Shown in pieces: positions 20,386 to 30,960 of a stretch of DNA of 64,000 nucleotides. The DNA is from Phytomonas francai. Taxonomy: Eukaryota > Euglenozoa > Kinetoplastea > Trypanosomatida > Trypanosomatidae. A program made the translations under genes and the position numbers. The first letter of the stretch is position 1, and each line of letters begins with the position of its first letter. The stretch covers positions 60,827-124,826 of the forward strand of contig MJCC01000002.1 in assembly GCA_001766655.1 (NCBI GenBank). Direction: 5' to 3'. Below the pieces are notes generated by a model that was given only the letters and a program-made list of their open reading frames with translations, ran no database searches and was not told the DNA's origin.

Positions 20386-20859
20386 CTACTGCTCCAGTAG
20401 TACAATGGACCCCCGTAGATCCTCTTCATCGTAGCGAGAGAGTGATGGAATGAGCACCAGAGCCTCCTCCACACTTTTGGGCATTAACGTTGTAAGCGCA
20501 ACGACTTCAAATTCCTTTAAGCGAACCTTTGACGTGCCGCTTGCGTCCGTGGCGGTACGATGGCTATTATAGCCATCCAAAGTCGCCGGAATGCCTGCGT
20601 TATTGACGACCTCGTCCTCATCACGGCGGGTGCGAAACCGGAGTTGGCTCAGCTCATTCACAACGTACTCGTTCGCGCAGGACTCCTGCAGCATGTTAAC
20701 CTGCTGATAACAGCTATCAATGAGGTCCTTGGCCTTATCGTCCTCGTCCATGTCCTCCAGCCGCTTGCGGAGGTACTGGGCGACGACGGGGTAAGTCAAC
20801 GGGGTCGCGTTGCTGAAGACCAGACCAAGCTCACCAGCTACGTAATTTTCTTCGGCCAT
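20386..20859 (-). CDS. RPB4: RNA polymerase subunit of the RPB4 family
   Basis: A 157-residue protein. The C-terminal block LKEFEVVALTTLMPKSVEEALVLIPSL followed by an acidic RYDEEDLR segment matches the HRDC-like core of RPB4 ([24 protein letters not shown]...DEEL). The N-terminal half (LGLVFSNATPLTYPVVAQYLR) fits the tip-associated region. RPB4 pairs with RPB7 in the stalk of RNA polymerase II, which transcribes the spliced leader and the polycistrons. The Pol III counterpart RPC17 has the same fold. RPB4 is preferred because of the IPSL block, but RPC17 is not excluded. Confidence 0.78.
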   Translation of the reverse strand: MAEENYVAGELGLVFSNATPLTYPVVAQYLRKRLEDMDEDDKAKDLIDSCYQQVNMLQESCANEYVVNELSQLRFRTRRDEDEVVNNAGIPATLDGYNSHRTATDASGTSKVRLKEFEVVALTTLMPKSVEEALVLIPSLSRYDEEDLRGSIVLLEQ

Positions 20860-21316
20860 TGGGGGTGAAAAAAGAAGGAAAAGCTAAGCAAAGAGAAACT
20901 CGCGCGAACGAGTGGTAGTGGGGCTTAACCCAATCTCAGAAGGAGAGGAAGATGAAATGGAGGAAAGGGGAGTAGGTTCAACTGCAAGTAGTCGAGAATG
21001 CCTTAGCCATAATAAAAAAAGAACCTGCCTCCCTTTTAGAGGACAACTACAACAAAATAGGTATTTTGTTTTAAAAGAGGGTAGAGCAAATCTATTTTGA
21101 TTAATTTGTAAAAAGCAAATTTGGTAACACGCTTCGCACAGAGAAAAGGAATGTATAACGGTACCAATACTTTTTCATGGATATTATATAAGAACCATTC
21201 CTAGCTCTTTTTACTCTATTTTCCGTTAAAACGGATAAACAACAACAATCCTACCTGCGTAAAACATATGCAGACAGATACATTATATATGCGACAAGGA
21301 GTACCTTATGAAAAGT
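20860..21316. other. Intergenic spacer
   Basis: AT-rich, no gene seen. Confidence 0.5.
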
Positions 21317-22747
21317 TTAATTATGCCGATAACTTTTACGCACAACTTCGCGAGGGGGCATATATACTTGTGTTCCGACGATCTTAAGGTCATCCCATGG
21401 GTTCGATGCCAAAATACCACTTTTGATCGCCTTTATTACCTTCACCCCTGGAGGGTTAAAGGCTACAGGGTGAGGAATTTTCGCCTTATTCTTCAAGGAC
21501 GGTTTTGAACCGCCCAGTGGCACCGATGTGGACCTCAGTGTTGGCAACTTCTCGCCTGGATGAAGGTAAGAGCTGGTGTAGTAATCCAACAATGGGGTCC
21601 GCAGCGGGGGCTCCGATTCACATACATGCGCGGTATCGCACACCAAGGGCGCGGGCATGGACAACAACGAGAACCCGCAGGGACGTGCCCAGGGTCGCGA
21701 ACTTGCCCCGCCATTCACGTCGCCCCGCGGCATCTCGCGATGCTCGACGGAAATTTCCCGCGGGCCCGCCTGCCCCCACACGCCCATGTCCCCCTCCCGT
21801 GAGGAGAGGCGCCGGGGGAGGGGCGGGACGCACCCCACGGCCCGCGGCAGCGCGGACGAAACCAACGCCGGGGCCGGGGAGGGGCCTCCTCCGACGACAT
21901 GAGGCCGCCAGACGAGGGTCGAGGGCTTTTGGCGGAGGAACGTGACCGGGGCCCCGGCCGCGCGCCCCGGACGCTTCCGCTCCGGCCCTCCTCTTCCGCG
22001 TCCTCCCTGCGTGAGGGGCGGGGCCGCGATTCGGGGAAGGGCCGCGTGGGGGGAGGTGGCCGCGGTTTGCGCCGCCGGGGCCTTCTTGGGGGAGGTGGGG
22101 TTCCCCACGGGCCCCTCCGCCGGACCCAGTGGGGGTTCCCCGCCCCCCTTCCTGTCCTCGGAAGTGAACAGCGCGGCAAGCTGCCCCAACGTGGGGAGCT
22201 CGTGGGAAGAGAGGGTGCTCCCGCAGGAAATAAGAAAGCCCAGCATGGAGGGTGCCACTTGCTTAATAGGGCACGCACTCATGAAGGGGGGAGAGGGGGA
22301 GAGGGAATTCGACATTCGCTCCCCACTCGCCGATGACGGCGGTTCTTTGTGCACGCCCTTTTGTGGTGATGCTTTGGTGTCCATCTCGACAGCATCCACA
22401 ACCACAGTGGGGGCTGACGGCGGGGGTCGTATCTGTGCTTCGTCGCTCTTGGCATCATCACGATGAAGATCCTCCAGGCGTCGAAGCGTGGGGAAGTTTT
22501 CCTCTGGTTCACCGCAATGGTGAACTAGATATTCTATTGCCCCCTTACCTGTGTAAGGGTTGATGGAGTGCTGGTCCAACACATTCGGTGGTACTACCAA
22601 AGGGATTGCTTTTCCCCATTTTTCCTTTTGAGAGTCAATGCCAGCCGACGATAGTCTGACTTCTGACAAGACTAATTCGGATAGCTTCTTCAGTGTCGCT
22701 AGATCACCATCCTTTGCGCCAACACCGTCTAAAATAAACCGAAGCAT
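21317..22747 (-). CDS. Unknown protein with a disordered centre
   Basis: A 476-residue ORF, not recognised. Residues 1-90 look folded (LKKLSELVLSEVRLSSAG... GKGAIEYLVHHCGEPEENFPTLRRLEDL). The C-terminal 90 residues (LDYYTSSYLHPGEKLPTL... NPWDDLKIVGTQVYMPP) also have mixed, protein-like composition. Residues about 160-360 are Pro/Arg/Gly/Ala-rich and coincide with a strongly GC-rich island, so probably disordered. Orientation and an uninterrupted frame across both low-GC ends and the high-GC centre support a real gene. Confidence 0.7.
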   Translation of the reverse strand: MLRFILDGVGAKDGDLATLKKLSELVLSEVRLSSAGIDSQKEKWGKAIPLVVPPNVLDQHSINPYTGKGAIEYLVHHCGEPEENFPTLRRLEDLHRDDAKSDEAQIRPPPSAPTVVVDAVEMDTKASPQKGVHKEPPSSASGERMSNSLSPSPPFMSACPIKQVAPSMLGFLISCGSTLSSHELPTLGQLAALFTSEDRKGGGEPPLGPAEGPVGNPTSPKKAPAAQTAATSPHAALPRIAAPPLTQGGRGRGGPERKRPGRAAGAPVTFLRQKPSTLVWRPHVVGGGPSPAPALVSSALPRAVGCVPPLPRRLSSREGDMGVWGQAGPREISVEHREMPRGDVNGGASSRPWARPCGFSLLSMPAPLVCDTAHVCESEPPLRTPLLDYYTSSYLHPGEKLPTLRSTSVPLGGSKPSLKNKAKIPHPVAFNPPGVKVIKAIKSGILASNPWDDLKIVGTQVYMPPREVVRKSYRHN

Positions 22748-23236
22748 AATTAATCAAGTTTTGAGAAACGATTTAGTAGATTCGTAAATCATCCTTATTC
22801 TAAGTGTTACGCACTTGAAAAGGCTATTTTATTTGGAGCCTTGTGGTGTAGCTTATAACTATTAGAGCTCAAATAAACAAAATCTATGATAAAGCAGTTA
22901 TGGGATCAAGACAACGCGGCTCTACCTTTTCCCATTTCTTACTCATGAACAAAATTTAAGCCAGAAAAAGTGATGCCAAAGCGTAAATTACTGATACTTA
23001 ATAGACATCAAATACTCTGAAGCTTTCATCTAAAAGAAAAGTATTTCCAACGAAGCAATCATAAATAGGTAAGATATAAAGCAGCTTCATTTGTGCATTT
23101 AAACTATCTCTTTCCCTTAAAGAGAAAAAATATTTTACATACTTAGGCCGATTTCCTCCAGATTGGGGACTTGGGACTCATACCGAGGAGTTCGCTTGCA
23201 CCATCAAAAGCATGGGTTTTTCCCGCATCCCCTTTT
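22748..23236. other. Intergenic spacer
   Basis: AT-rich, no gene seen. Confidence 0.5.
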
Positions 23237-24673
23237 CTATTCATCACTTATCAGCAAAGACATTAGGTTCTCGATCGTATCGTTGCTTGACACCTGCGGT
23301 TGTGGATTGAAGAACGGGGGAGACATGACGGCGGGGGGATAGGTCCCCCACCTGCCGCGGCGCGTCGCCTTCTCCGGGACGGCGAAGAAGCCCTCCGCGG
23401 CGTGCGAAAGCGACGACGCATTCGTGTGCATCGCGTTGCCCCCCCCCGCGGACGACGCCCCGAACCGCAGCAGGGGCTCGGGGCCGTGGTTCTCGTTCGA
23501 CACCGTCGTGACCTCCATCGGGGACAGGTCGCACTCGCTATCCTCGTCACTGCCGATGAGCTCCCGCATCAGCTTGCTCTGGACTGCGGCGGAGGAGACG
23601 GACTCGGCGGGCGGGAGGGGGCCGTGCCGCGACGCGTGGGCGTCGAGGGCCTCCCGGAGGCCCTCGAGGGTGGGCCGGGCGTGGGTAGGCGCCGGGGAGG
23701 CCATCGAACGCCAGGGGTGGGTGGTGTAGAGGCTCCCGCTACTGCTGAGCCCATCGCACGCGACCGATTCCGGCGGGGGGGCCCGCTGCGTGGTCGGAGG
23801 CAGGTGGGCGGGCCAACTGAAGGGGGTGGTGGGGCCCGTGTGCGACGGCGCCAGGCTTTTCATCCGCGACTCCGACTGCGCGGCCTCGTGCAGCGGGGGC
23901 TGGGGTGGGGTTCTAGTATCGGAAAAGAGCGGCATCCGGCCGTCCTCGTCAGGGTTGGTCAGTTGATCGTGCGCGTTAGCAGGCACGTTCGATTGTTCGT
24001 CTAGGCTGCACATGATTGACTCTAGGTCCACAAATTTGTTAGAGAACGAGGTTTCATTGCGTTCAATTCCACCCCACACTGACTGCGGTGGGTGCTGGCG
24101 TGCTATGGTCTTGCTATCGCTTGAACTCGGCAGAGTAGAGGCCTCACTAACTTTCTTACTCTCATGCATTACGATTAAACGCTGAAGTGAGATCTCGGTG
24201 CTTTCCATACTTGCAGCGACATTGAAACTTTGGGTTCTATTAACTTTGTCTACCTCTAAACGTGATGAGGCTATTTGCGAATTGAAGCCTTTGGTGTACA
24301 CCCGAAACTCGTTCTCACGGGAGCATAATTTGGATGCGGCGTTGTTGTTATCGGTGTTCTGGCTGCCATATATAACGGTCGAAGGGGTTCCCTCATTTAA
24401 ATAGCTATTAACGTGCGCATCCATCCATCCAGACAAGTTATGGGACCCCTCTTGGCGCCAGCTCTTGCATACATCTACAAATGAGCCGGACTCACGCCTA
24501 TCACAGCAGGTGAGGACGCCTTGCGTACTCTCCGCAGACTTGAGATCCTCCTTCTTGGGGTCGATAAATTTCTCTGGTACTGCCTTGACCGAAATAGTAT
24601 TCACCTTTTCAGAGGCTTGAAGAAGGGGTATAGTGATGTCTGCCCTTCTAGTTTTCGTCTTCCTACGCTTCAT
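23237..24673 (-). CDS. Unknown, largely disordered protein
   Basis: A 478-residue ORF with no recognised domain. The first 12 residues are very basic (MKRRKTKTRRAD), resembling a nuclear signal. Most of the protein is Ser/Thr/Pro/Asn-rich. The end has short conserved-looking motifs (RGRWGTYPPAVMSPPFF and TIENLMSLLISDE) that could be linear binding motifs. The 3' half (23300-23900) is GC-rich and the 5' half is not. It is called a gene from its length, strand and spacing. Confidence 0.65.
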   Translation of the reverse strand: MKRRKTKTRRADITIPLLQASEKVNTISVKAVPEKFIDPKKEDLKSAESTQGVLTCCDRRESGSFVDVCKSWRQEGSHNLSGWMDAHVNSYLNEGTPSTVIYGSQNTDNNNAASKLCSRENEFRVYTKGFNSQIASSRLEVDKVNRTQSFNVAASMESTEISLQRLIVMHESKKVSEASTLPSSSDSKTIARQHPPQSVWGGIERNETSFSNKFVDLESIMCSLDEQSNVPANAHDQLTNPDEDGRMPLFSDTRTPPQPPLHEAAQSESRMKSLAPSHTGPTTPFSWPAHLPPTTQRAPPPESVACDGLSSSGSLYTTHPWRSMASPAPTHARPTLEGLREALDAHASRHGPLPPAESVSSAAVQSKLMRELIGSDEDSECDLSPMEVTTVSNENHGPEPLLRFGASSAGGGNAMHTNASSLSHAAEGFFAVPEKATRRGRWGTYPPAVMSPPFFNPQPQVSSNDTIENLMSLLISDE

Positions 24674-25212
24674 ATTTCACCCACCTTTGGTTTAAGAAGG
24701 ATCAATAAATATAAATCTTGTCGTCTAAATGCCAAGCGCAGGGGTTGATCTCACTCCTTGCTTTGAACGGGAAGGTAATTAAATCTAATTTTTTTTATTT
24801 TTAAAATCAAAGAGGTCTAAACCGAGATATAGTGGCCTATGGTTTTCCCTTTCGTGACCTTTTTTTCTCCTTGTTGCACTACACAGGTAAACAAAGTGAG
24901 GCTTAAATAAACTAGTGCGTATTGTTGATTCTACTTTTACAGTGCATAGAAAATAAAATGAAACGATATACATAAATAAAACGTATAAAAAGTAGCGTAT
25001 GCCCATACAAAACATACGACCCCAACAAAAGTGAAAAATATAAAAGAAGTTGGAGACATAACCTATCGATAGATTGATAAATGCTGAGGATTCACAACGT
25101 GAGTAGGGCCCTTCTTATCTTCATATGGCTCCCCCCTCCACAGACACACAGTCCGAAGGGCTTCACTTCGACCCCTCCACCGTTCTATATCGCCCTCTAT
25201 CCCCCCCTCTTT
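24674..25212. other. Intergenic spacer
   Basis: AT-rich; small ORFs on both strands without recognisable content. Confidence 0.5.
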
Positions 25213-27006
25213 CTACTTCGCCTTCCGGAGGAGGGAGCCTTCATTTCGATGCGTGGCCGCGTTCTCCACCCGATGCCGCAGCCGCCGACCACTGCTCAGG
25301 GACTTCCGAACCAACGCCGCGTCCCGCTCCATCACCTCTTTTCTATTCACGTACTCCTCGTCGAGGTGTCGGCGGATCCCAATCCGCGCGACGTCGGGGT
25401 GGGTAATCCCGTACAGTTGATCATAACGCGTCTGCTGGACCTGCGTGAACCACGTCGGGCTCCGCTCGTGCACGCTGCGGACGCGGTCCTCGTAGATATC
25501 CCCGCTGCGCACATCCCCCGTCCGCTCCGCCTCCTCGCGGACAAAGAGGACATCCTCCAGCGGCGGCCGCTCCCACGAAAAGCGCTCCGTGAAGAAGCCC
25601 GGGAGCTCGGCGGTGGCGGCCGGGGCCATCGTGGCCTCGGGGCGCGTGGGGTCCCGCACCGGCGGGGCGTGCCGCGTCGTCCGCTTCATCAGGTGCAGGT
25701 CGTACAGCCAGCCATGGCGGCGGCGGAACTCGATAAAGTCGAACTGCTTCACGGCGCGCCCCCACTCGTAGAAGCGGTTTTTGTAGAGCGAGAACTTCCG
25801 CAGCGCGTCCTCGACCTCGTCGAGGAGGGGCCGCGAGAGGTGCGTGCGCGGGATGCCAAGCGCGTCGAGCTGCACCAACACCATCGGAATCTTCTTCTTC
25901 TCCACCACGTTGAGGGCGCCGAAGCGCTGGAGAGGCTCACTGACCGGGGTGTACGCGTGGTCGACGATGCTGCGGAGGTAGATCTCCGCCGTCAGGGCGT
26001 TCGCGCGCGGCCAGCGGCGGTCCACCAGCTCCTGCCATACCTCATTGCACCGGTCAAACGCGCGGGCCTCGCGGTGGCCGAGCAGGAGCGCGTTGTAGAT
26101 CCCAATCGTCATGTGATCGCTGTGTTGATGGCGAATAAACCGCAAAATATCCTCCGCCTCAACGTTGCGGCCCTGCAGGGCGAGGGAAAGCACCACAAGC
26201 TCATAGGTGCTCATCGTCGGGTGGATGCCCTGGGCCCCCATCTGATCGTATAACGAATTCACCACCGCAACGACGTGCGAATACCCACAGGTAAGCGAAA
26301 CGCGCATTAAAGCGTTCATGAGCTGGGAGGCCGCAGCAGTTTTCCGCGCCTGGGGATAGCCCCCTCCTCCCCTTTGCCCATGGTAGCCCTCGCGGAGTAC
26401 ATCCATGCCCCATTCATACCACCGGTATGCCTCCCTCGCGCGCCCCTCGCCGGCCTCGTCGCCCATCAACTTAAACGTCAACGCCGGATCGCACATCGCG
26501 TCGGTGTGAAGGACCCGCTCCTGCATAATATCTGCCGCGAGGCTATCGAGGAGCCGCACGTACTGCTCAACGGTGAGCTGGCGGGAGAAGTGGAGAGACT
26601 CCACGCATTGCGCGGCCTCGAGGTACATGCCATGGCGCGCGAGCTCACACGCCAACGAGAAGGCTTCTCGCGCACTCGGCGTCGTGGTTTCCCCTTCTTT
26701 CGGCAGAAACAGCTGCTGATGGTCGGCCTGGGTTTGAAAGATCCACGGCCTTCCCGCCAATTTCTCCGAGAGCAAGGCGCGGGATTGGTTGAAGCGCTGC
26801 ATGTACGCCTTTTGCATGCGCTTACGCTGGAGAAGGATAACGTGTTGTTGTCTTTTGGTGGTCCCACTAAAATAGTAGACCCCCTCCCATTGATTGAGCG
26901 GCTTCCGTTGTGGGAGGTTGGTTCGGATCATGTAGTACGACGGCACCGTCGACTTGGCGACATTTTGACTTAACATTTTTCTTTTCCTCCTCTCTACACC
27001 CGACAC
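25213..27006 (-). CDS. Pentatricopeptide-repeat (PPR) protein, probably mitochondrial
   Basis: A 597-residue protein with helical-pair repeats in the middle. A clear PPR-like run spans about residues 225-340 (VVAVVNSLYDQMGAQGIHPTMSTYELVVLSLALQGRNVEAEDILRFI... IYNALLLGHREARAFDRCNEVWQELVDRRWP). Such repeats bind RNA. The N-terminus is basic and lacks acidic residues over about 10-60 after E5, compatible with mitochondrial import; an internal ATG at residue 11 could be the true start. The C-terminal 150 residues are Arg-rich (YEDRVRSVHERSPTWFTQVQQTRYDQLYGI...), a style seen in kinetoplastid mitoribosome-associated PPR proteins. The specific partner is unknown. Confidence 0.82.
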   Translation of the reverse strand: MSGVERRKRKMLSQNVAKSTVPSYYMIRTNLPQRKPLNQWEGVYYFSGTTKRQQHVILLQRKRMQKAYMQRFNQSRALLSEKLAGRPWIFQTQADHQQLFLPKEGETTTPSAREAFSLACELARHGMYLEAAQCVESLHFSRQLTVEQYVRLLDSLAADIMQERVLHTDAMCDPALTFKLMGDEAGEGRAREAYRWYEWGMDVLREGYHGQRGGGGYPQARKTAAASQLMNALMRVSLTCGYSHVVAVVNSLYDQMGAQGIHPTMSTYELVVLSLALQGRNVEAEDILRFIRHQHSDHMTIGIYNALLLGHREARAFDRCNEVWQELVDRRWPRANALTAEIYLRSIVDHAYTPVSEPLQRFGALNVVEKKKIPMVLVQLDALGIPRTHLSRPLLDEVEDALRKFSLYKNRFYEWGRAVKQFDFIEFRRRHGWLYDLHLMKRTTRHAPPVRDPTRPEATMAPAATAELPGFFTERFSWERPPLEDVLFVREEAERTGDVRSGDIYEDRVRSVHERSPTWFTQVQQTRYDQLYGITHPDVARIGIRRHLDEEYVNRKEVMERDAALVRKSLSSGRRLRHRVENAATHRNEGSLLRKAK

Positions 27007-27659
27007 GGTAAAAGACTATAAATGACAATAAGACAATAGGTAAGGGGAGAGGGAGGAGGGATATAATAGAACCAGTGGTTGGATTGAGGAAAAGGAAAAT
27101 GATCAACATCAGTTCAAGAAAAAGAAAAGATTGCCCGAATAGGCAAAAAAGCAAAAACATTCCAATCCCTGTAGCAGCAGCATGTGCTTTCATTGAAGTT
27201 CGCCGCCATTTGCCCTTGACTCCAGATAGCCACATGCTTGGAGTTTCTAAAGAGGAAGGGGCCCACAATTGCTGGTTGAGAAAGAAGAATTGTATTTTCG
27301 GAATAAGCGCGACTTGTCTGTCCCTTCCTGGGGTAAGAGAAGAAATCGGCTTGATTTTCTTGATAAGGAGAGGCGGATGTCGTTTGACACTTTGAAGAGC
27401 GCTTCACACCTATTTCGCTCTTTTTCCCCGTTTGGTGGGGTACCCCACCTTTGAATCTATAAATTAAGCAGTAATACACAGTGAAGAGGCGGCACATAAA
27501 AGGGCGAGCATCCCCGCACGATGCCAGAGCTCTCGCTCTAACCTCGATTTCCATCTTTAGATCAATACACGGGTTGTAAAGCCTCCCTCCAGCTGAAGCG
27601 GGGCGAGGGCAAACCCGTTATGTATCTATATGACGGAGGAGGTACGACCATTAGAGGTG
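27007..27659. other. Intergenic spacer
   Basis: Contains overlapping minus-strand ORFs of 133 and 146 codons, but these are Cys/Phe/Ser-rich translations without domain content. No gene called. Confidence 0.45.
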
Positions 27660-28958
27660 TTATTCGCTCGCTTCAATGCCGTGTTCGGTGATTTTAAACC
27701 CCACGCGAGCGGGCGGGACGATCGGACTTGAGATCAGCGTAAAAAACCGCGTCGCGTTCGAATAGGACGTTTCCTTCTCCTCTTCGCTAGCGTGGCCGCG
27801 CTTTTCGAGGACCACGCGGACGTGTGGGGTGACCATCCATCGAATCCCTAGGGCAGGAACCCACGCCTCCCCTCCTCTTCGCACGTCTTCCGCGAAGGGG
27901 GGAGCGCATCGCGGTCGTTTGGGGGGCTGCAACCTCGCCGGGAGGGCCGCCGCGCGGGCCGCCGTCGGGACTGCGCGCACCTGATTGGTCGTCAACACCA
28001 CCCACTGATGGCGGGCCGCCTGCTGCTGGAGCTCGGCCCCCACCCGCGCAAGCAGCACCTGCCAGCCCCCCTTCTCTCGCCCTTTGCTCGGGCCGCCCTC
28101 CGACGGGGATCCCGCGGGGTCCTCAAAGGGTCCCAGGCGGCTTGCCGCGACGGCCGCCGCGATGGAGTCCAAGATAAGGACCCCCCCTTCCCCCCCCAAC
28201 GCGGCTGCGAGCAGCCCCGAGCGCAGCAGCCCGTCCACCGCCTCCAATCCGGAGACCCGGCGGATTTTCAGGCCGTTCAAAACCGCGCGGACGGTGAGCT
28301 CGTCGCGCAGGGACTCCGCGACGGCCCGCCAGACGGCCTCGCCGCGGCGGCTGCAGTGCCGCTCGCAGCGCTGCCGGACGCGCTCGATGGCGCCCGCGGC
28401 GAGGNNNNNNNNNNNNNNNNNNNNNNNNNNNNNNNNNNNNNNNNNNNNNNNNNNNNNNNNNNNNNNNNNNNNNNNNNNNNNNNNNNNNNNNNNNNNNNNN
28501 NNNNNNNNNNNNNNTCCGCGCAGGAGGCGCGCGGCAAGGCCCGCCGCGAGGGCCTGCAGGGCGCCCTGCAGCGCGACCTGGGTCTTGCCGCTGCCGGCCT
28601 CCCCGGCGAGGTCGTGCACCCACCCCCGCCGCCAGCCCCCGCCCAGGCAGGCCTCCATCGCCGCGCAGCCCACGGGGGAGACCCCCCCTCCGCTCCCTCC
28701 CGTCGGTTTCGACGGTTGGCCCACGCGCGCGGCGCGCACGCAGGCGCGCAGGACCCCGCCGAGGGCCGCGTCCCCCCCCGCCCGCCGCCGCGCGTACGCG
28801 AGGTTGGCCGCCAGGAAGAGGAAAAGATCCCGCGCACGGGCGAGGCGGTGCTCCCGGCAGAGCGCGCGAAGCCCGTCGAGGCCCCGCGCGGACCCCCCCC
28901 CCGTCACACCGCCCTCGGCAAGGACGCGCGCGAGAAAGGCCTCCGCCGGGAGGTCCAT
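27660..28958 (-). CDS. RAD51 paralog, XRCC3-like, interrupted by an assembly gap
   Basis: A RecA-fold recombination protein. Walker A is GEAGSGKT at residues 119-126 (K125, T126), preceded by the family context LGGGWRRGWVHDLAGEAG. After the gap, Walker B is GGVLILDSIAAAV, followed by the LTTNQV strand and PALGIRWMVTPHVRVVL, which mirrors the PALGxxWxxxxxxRxxL block of XRCC3. RAD51 paralogs assist RAD51 filament assembly in homologous recombination, which in trypanosomatids also serves DNA repair and gene rearrangement. The start at 28958 (MDLPAEAF) resembles the XRCC3 N-terminus; an upstream in-frame ATG at 29039 would add 27 residues. The 110-N run hides the segment between Walker A and about 80-100 residues before Walker B. 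Confidence 0.82.
   Translation of the reverse strand: MDLPAEAFLARVLAEGGVTGGGSARGLDGLRALCREHRLARARDLFLFLAANLAYARRRAGGDAALGGVLRACVRAARVGQPSKPTGGSGGGVSPVGCAAMEACLGGGWRRGWVHDLAGEAGSGKTQVALQGALQALAAGLAARLLRGXXXXXXXXXXXXXXXXXXXXXXXXXXXXXXXXXXXXXLAAGAIERVRQRCERHCSRRGEAVWRAVAESLRDELTVRAVLNGLKIRRVSGLEAVDGLLRSGLLAAALGGEGGVLILDSIAAAVAASRLGPFEDPAGSPSEGGPSKGREKGGWQVLLARVGAELQQQAARHQWVVLTTNQVRAVPTAARAAALPARLQPPKRPRCAPPFAEDVRRGGEAWVPALGIRWMVTPHVRVVLEKRGHASEEEKETSYSNATRFFTLISSPIVPPARVGFKITEHGIEASE
28405..28514. other. Assembly gap (110 N) in the RAD51-paralog gene
   Basis: Run of N in a very GC-rich region. The frame is the same on both sides, so the estimated length is consistent with an intact ORF, though not proof of it. 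Confidence 0.99.
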
Positions 28959-30960
28959 CCGCCGTGTCGCTGTCACAGTTTTAACGAAACCAACCCGCGT
29001 GTTTCGATGGGCCCAATTGCCTTCCTGCGTGTGTGACAAAAGCCACCACGTTTTTCCCTTTTATGGTTTTCGTTTCCCCTATAAGCCTACGAAGGCAGTC
29101 GAAACGATGAAGGCAGAGAGTCCCGGTTGATGGGGCAGAGGCATCGATTTCGATACGCACACAGATGCGTCCGCATCGAATTAATAGCAAGTACCAGCGC
29201 TCGTGCGCGAGTAAGGTACCTAATTTATTTTAATAGGGATGACTTACGTCTATTTGGCATATGTCGCAGATTCATTTCACATGCATATGCCCAGAAGGGG
29301 GAAAAAAGACATCCAAATTATTTTGATGAGGAAGGATGGAGGACCCAAGAAGTACTAGGTCTAACAAGAGAATATTAAGTCGCAATTTTAAAATTAAGTC
29401 ACGCATAAAATTCTTATCGAATTATTTTAGATCAGGAAATTTAAACAGATTCAAGAGATATATTGAAGTTGGGTATATTCCTGAACCTTCTTGATGGGAT
29501 CAAGTAGCATTGAAAACAAATGAATAAGAGGTGAAATCAGACCTTCCTTTCATTTTTCCCGTCATAATAGCCGTCGTCCTCGTAAACTAGTTGAATGGGT
29601 ATAAGGTGTATAGGTAAAGAGTTGCTCGTTTATATATATATATATATATATATATACTTTGCGATTCTACCTTCCCCACTGCTTCACCATTGGAAAAAGT
29701 CCATCCTAGTAGAGATTACTTATTGACCTGGTCTTATACCGTGTCATTAGGGAGATTCCCTTCCCAGACCTTTCTTTTTTGAAGGTTCACAGATCTCTTT
29801 CAACACGACTCGCGCAGAGCTCACGATCTCTTTGTGTGGGAAAGGGAGGATTTCTACTTTGCTTATTATGGGAAAGATTTTCAGCCATCGTTGCATACAT
29901 TCGTGAAGATAAAAAATGAATAGATATTTACCTATTTACCGCCCTTTCAAACTATAAATAAAGATAGGAAGGTGACATGCTTGATTTAAGAAAAAAATCA
30001 GTGTTCGTGTTGTTATCAAAACACAATGACTAGACAGCTTACTCCTTGATTTTTGTAAACCGGTTCCAAGCAAGACGCAAATTAGATAAGACGGCAAAAT
30101 GCCTCATAAGAGTTAAAAGAAAGCAATAAAAGAATTTAGATAATAAACATACGTGAACATCTATATTCTGGGAAGAAAAGGGAAAAACAGCAAGAAAAAA
30201 AACGTTGTTGTTGTTTCTTTTTTTTTTTGGGGGGGGGGGGGTTGTGAGAGATTCAAAGTCTCACCTTCCGTATACTACTTGAACTCTTTGAAAATATATG
30301 TAGAAAATAGTGTATAATCTCTTAAGTTCTCTCAACACACACAAGTTGTTGTGAAACTTAAAATAGTTTTCGCATTACAGTGTGCTTACCTATAGGCGCG
30401 CACTTTTTGTTCTGTTTTAATTCAGAGTTTTGGGTTTAGGTGTACTCGAGGTATACAATTTGATAGTACTCTTGATGGGAAAAAGAGATTTTCCCGCTAA
30501 AAAAGTGCTCTATAGGGGATATTCGGTGGGGGTATTACTATTGGTTTCCTAGCATTTTGACTGAGACTGGAGCGTGCATGCACCAGACCATTTCTTTTTC
30601 GGCGAGTCTAAATTCAAAAGCAGACTCGAAGTAGTTTATTATTGGAAAGAGTTGTAAAAATGTAAAAAATGCATGTAATATTCATAAAAAAAAACATTCC
30701 ATGCGCATTTGGATATACTGGAAGGAGACCCGCAAGCGTATAAATCCTTTTGACATGTTTAAAGAGTATATAGGGGGAAAGAATGTCCTCCTAAAAGCAA
30801 AGGGAATAAGACCAAACCTTGGGAAAAATGACGGAAACAAGATAAAGTTGGCGATTCCTTTGAAAACCCATCGTTTTCTTTTTTTTTTTTCAAGTTATCC
30901 TGAACTATGAAAACCCTCTCACATGGGTTCTTCCTACCACACACACTCCCTCGATTCTTT
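28959..30960. other. Long gene-free spacer (about 2 kb)
   Basis: AT-rich with a (TA)n run at 29631-29656 and a poly-C tract on the transcribed strand at 30229-30241. The ORFs are short and featureless. The poly-C tract suggests a splice site that serves the RAD51-paralog gene from a distance or an unrecognised transcript. Confidence 0.5.
29631..29656. repeat. (TA)n microsatellite
   Basis: Perfect TA run in the long spacer. Confidence 0.9.

Noticed and set aside
25081..26253. Plus-strand ORF of 390 codons
   Set aside because: Antisense to the PPR gene, low-complexity Arg/Leu/Pro-rich translation typical of GC-rich shadows.
26867..27554. Minus-strand ORFs of 133 and 146 codons between the PPR and RAD51-paralog genes
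   Set aside because: Different overlapping frames, Cys/Phe/Ser-rich, no domain; most likely chance ORFs in a spacer.
28008..29130. Two long plus-strand ORFs spanning the 110-N gap
   Set aside because: Antisense to the RAD51-paralog gene, open only because the region is GC-rich and the gap contributes no stops.
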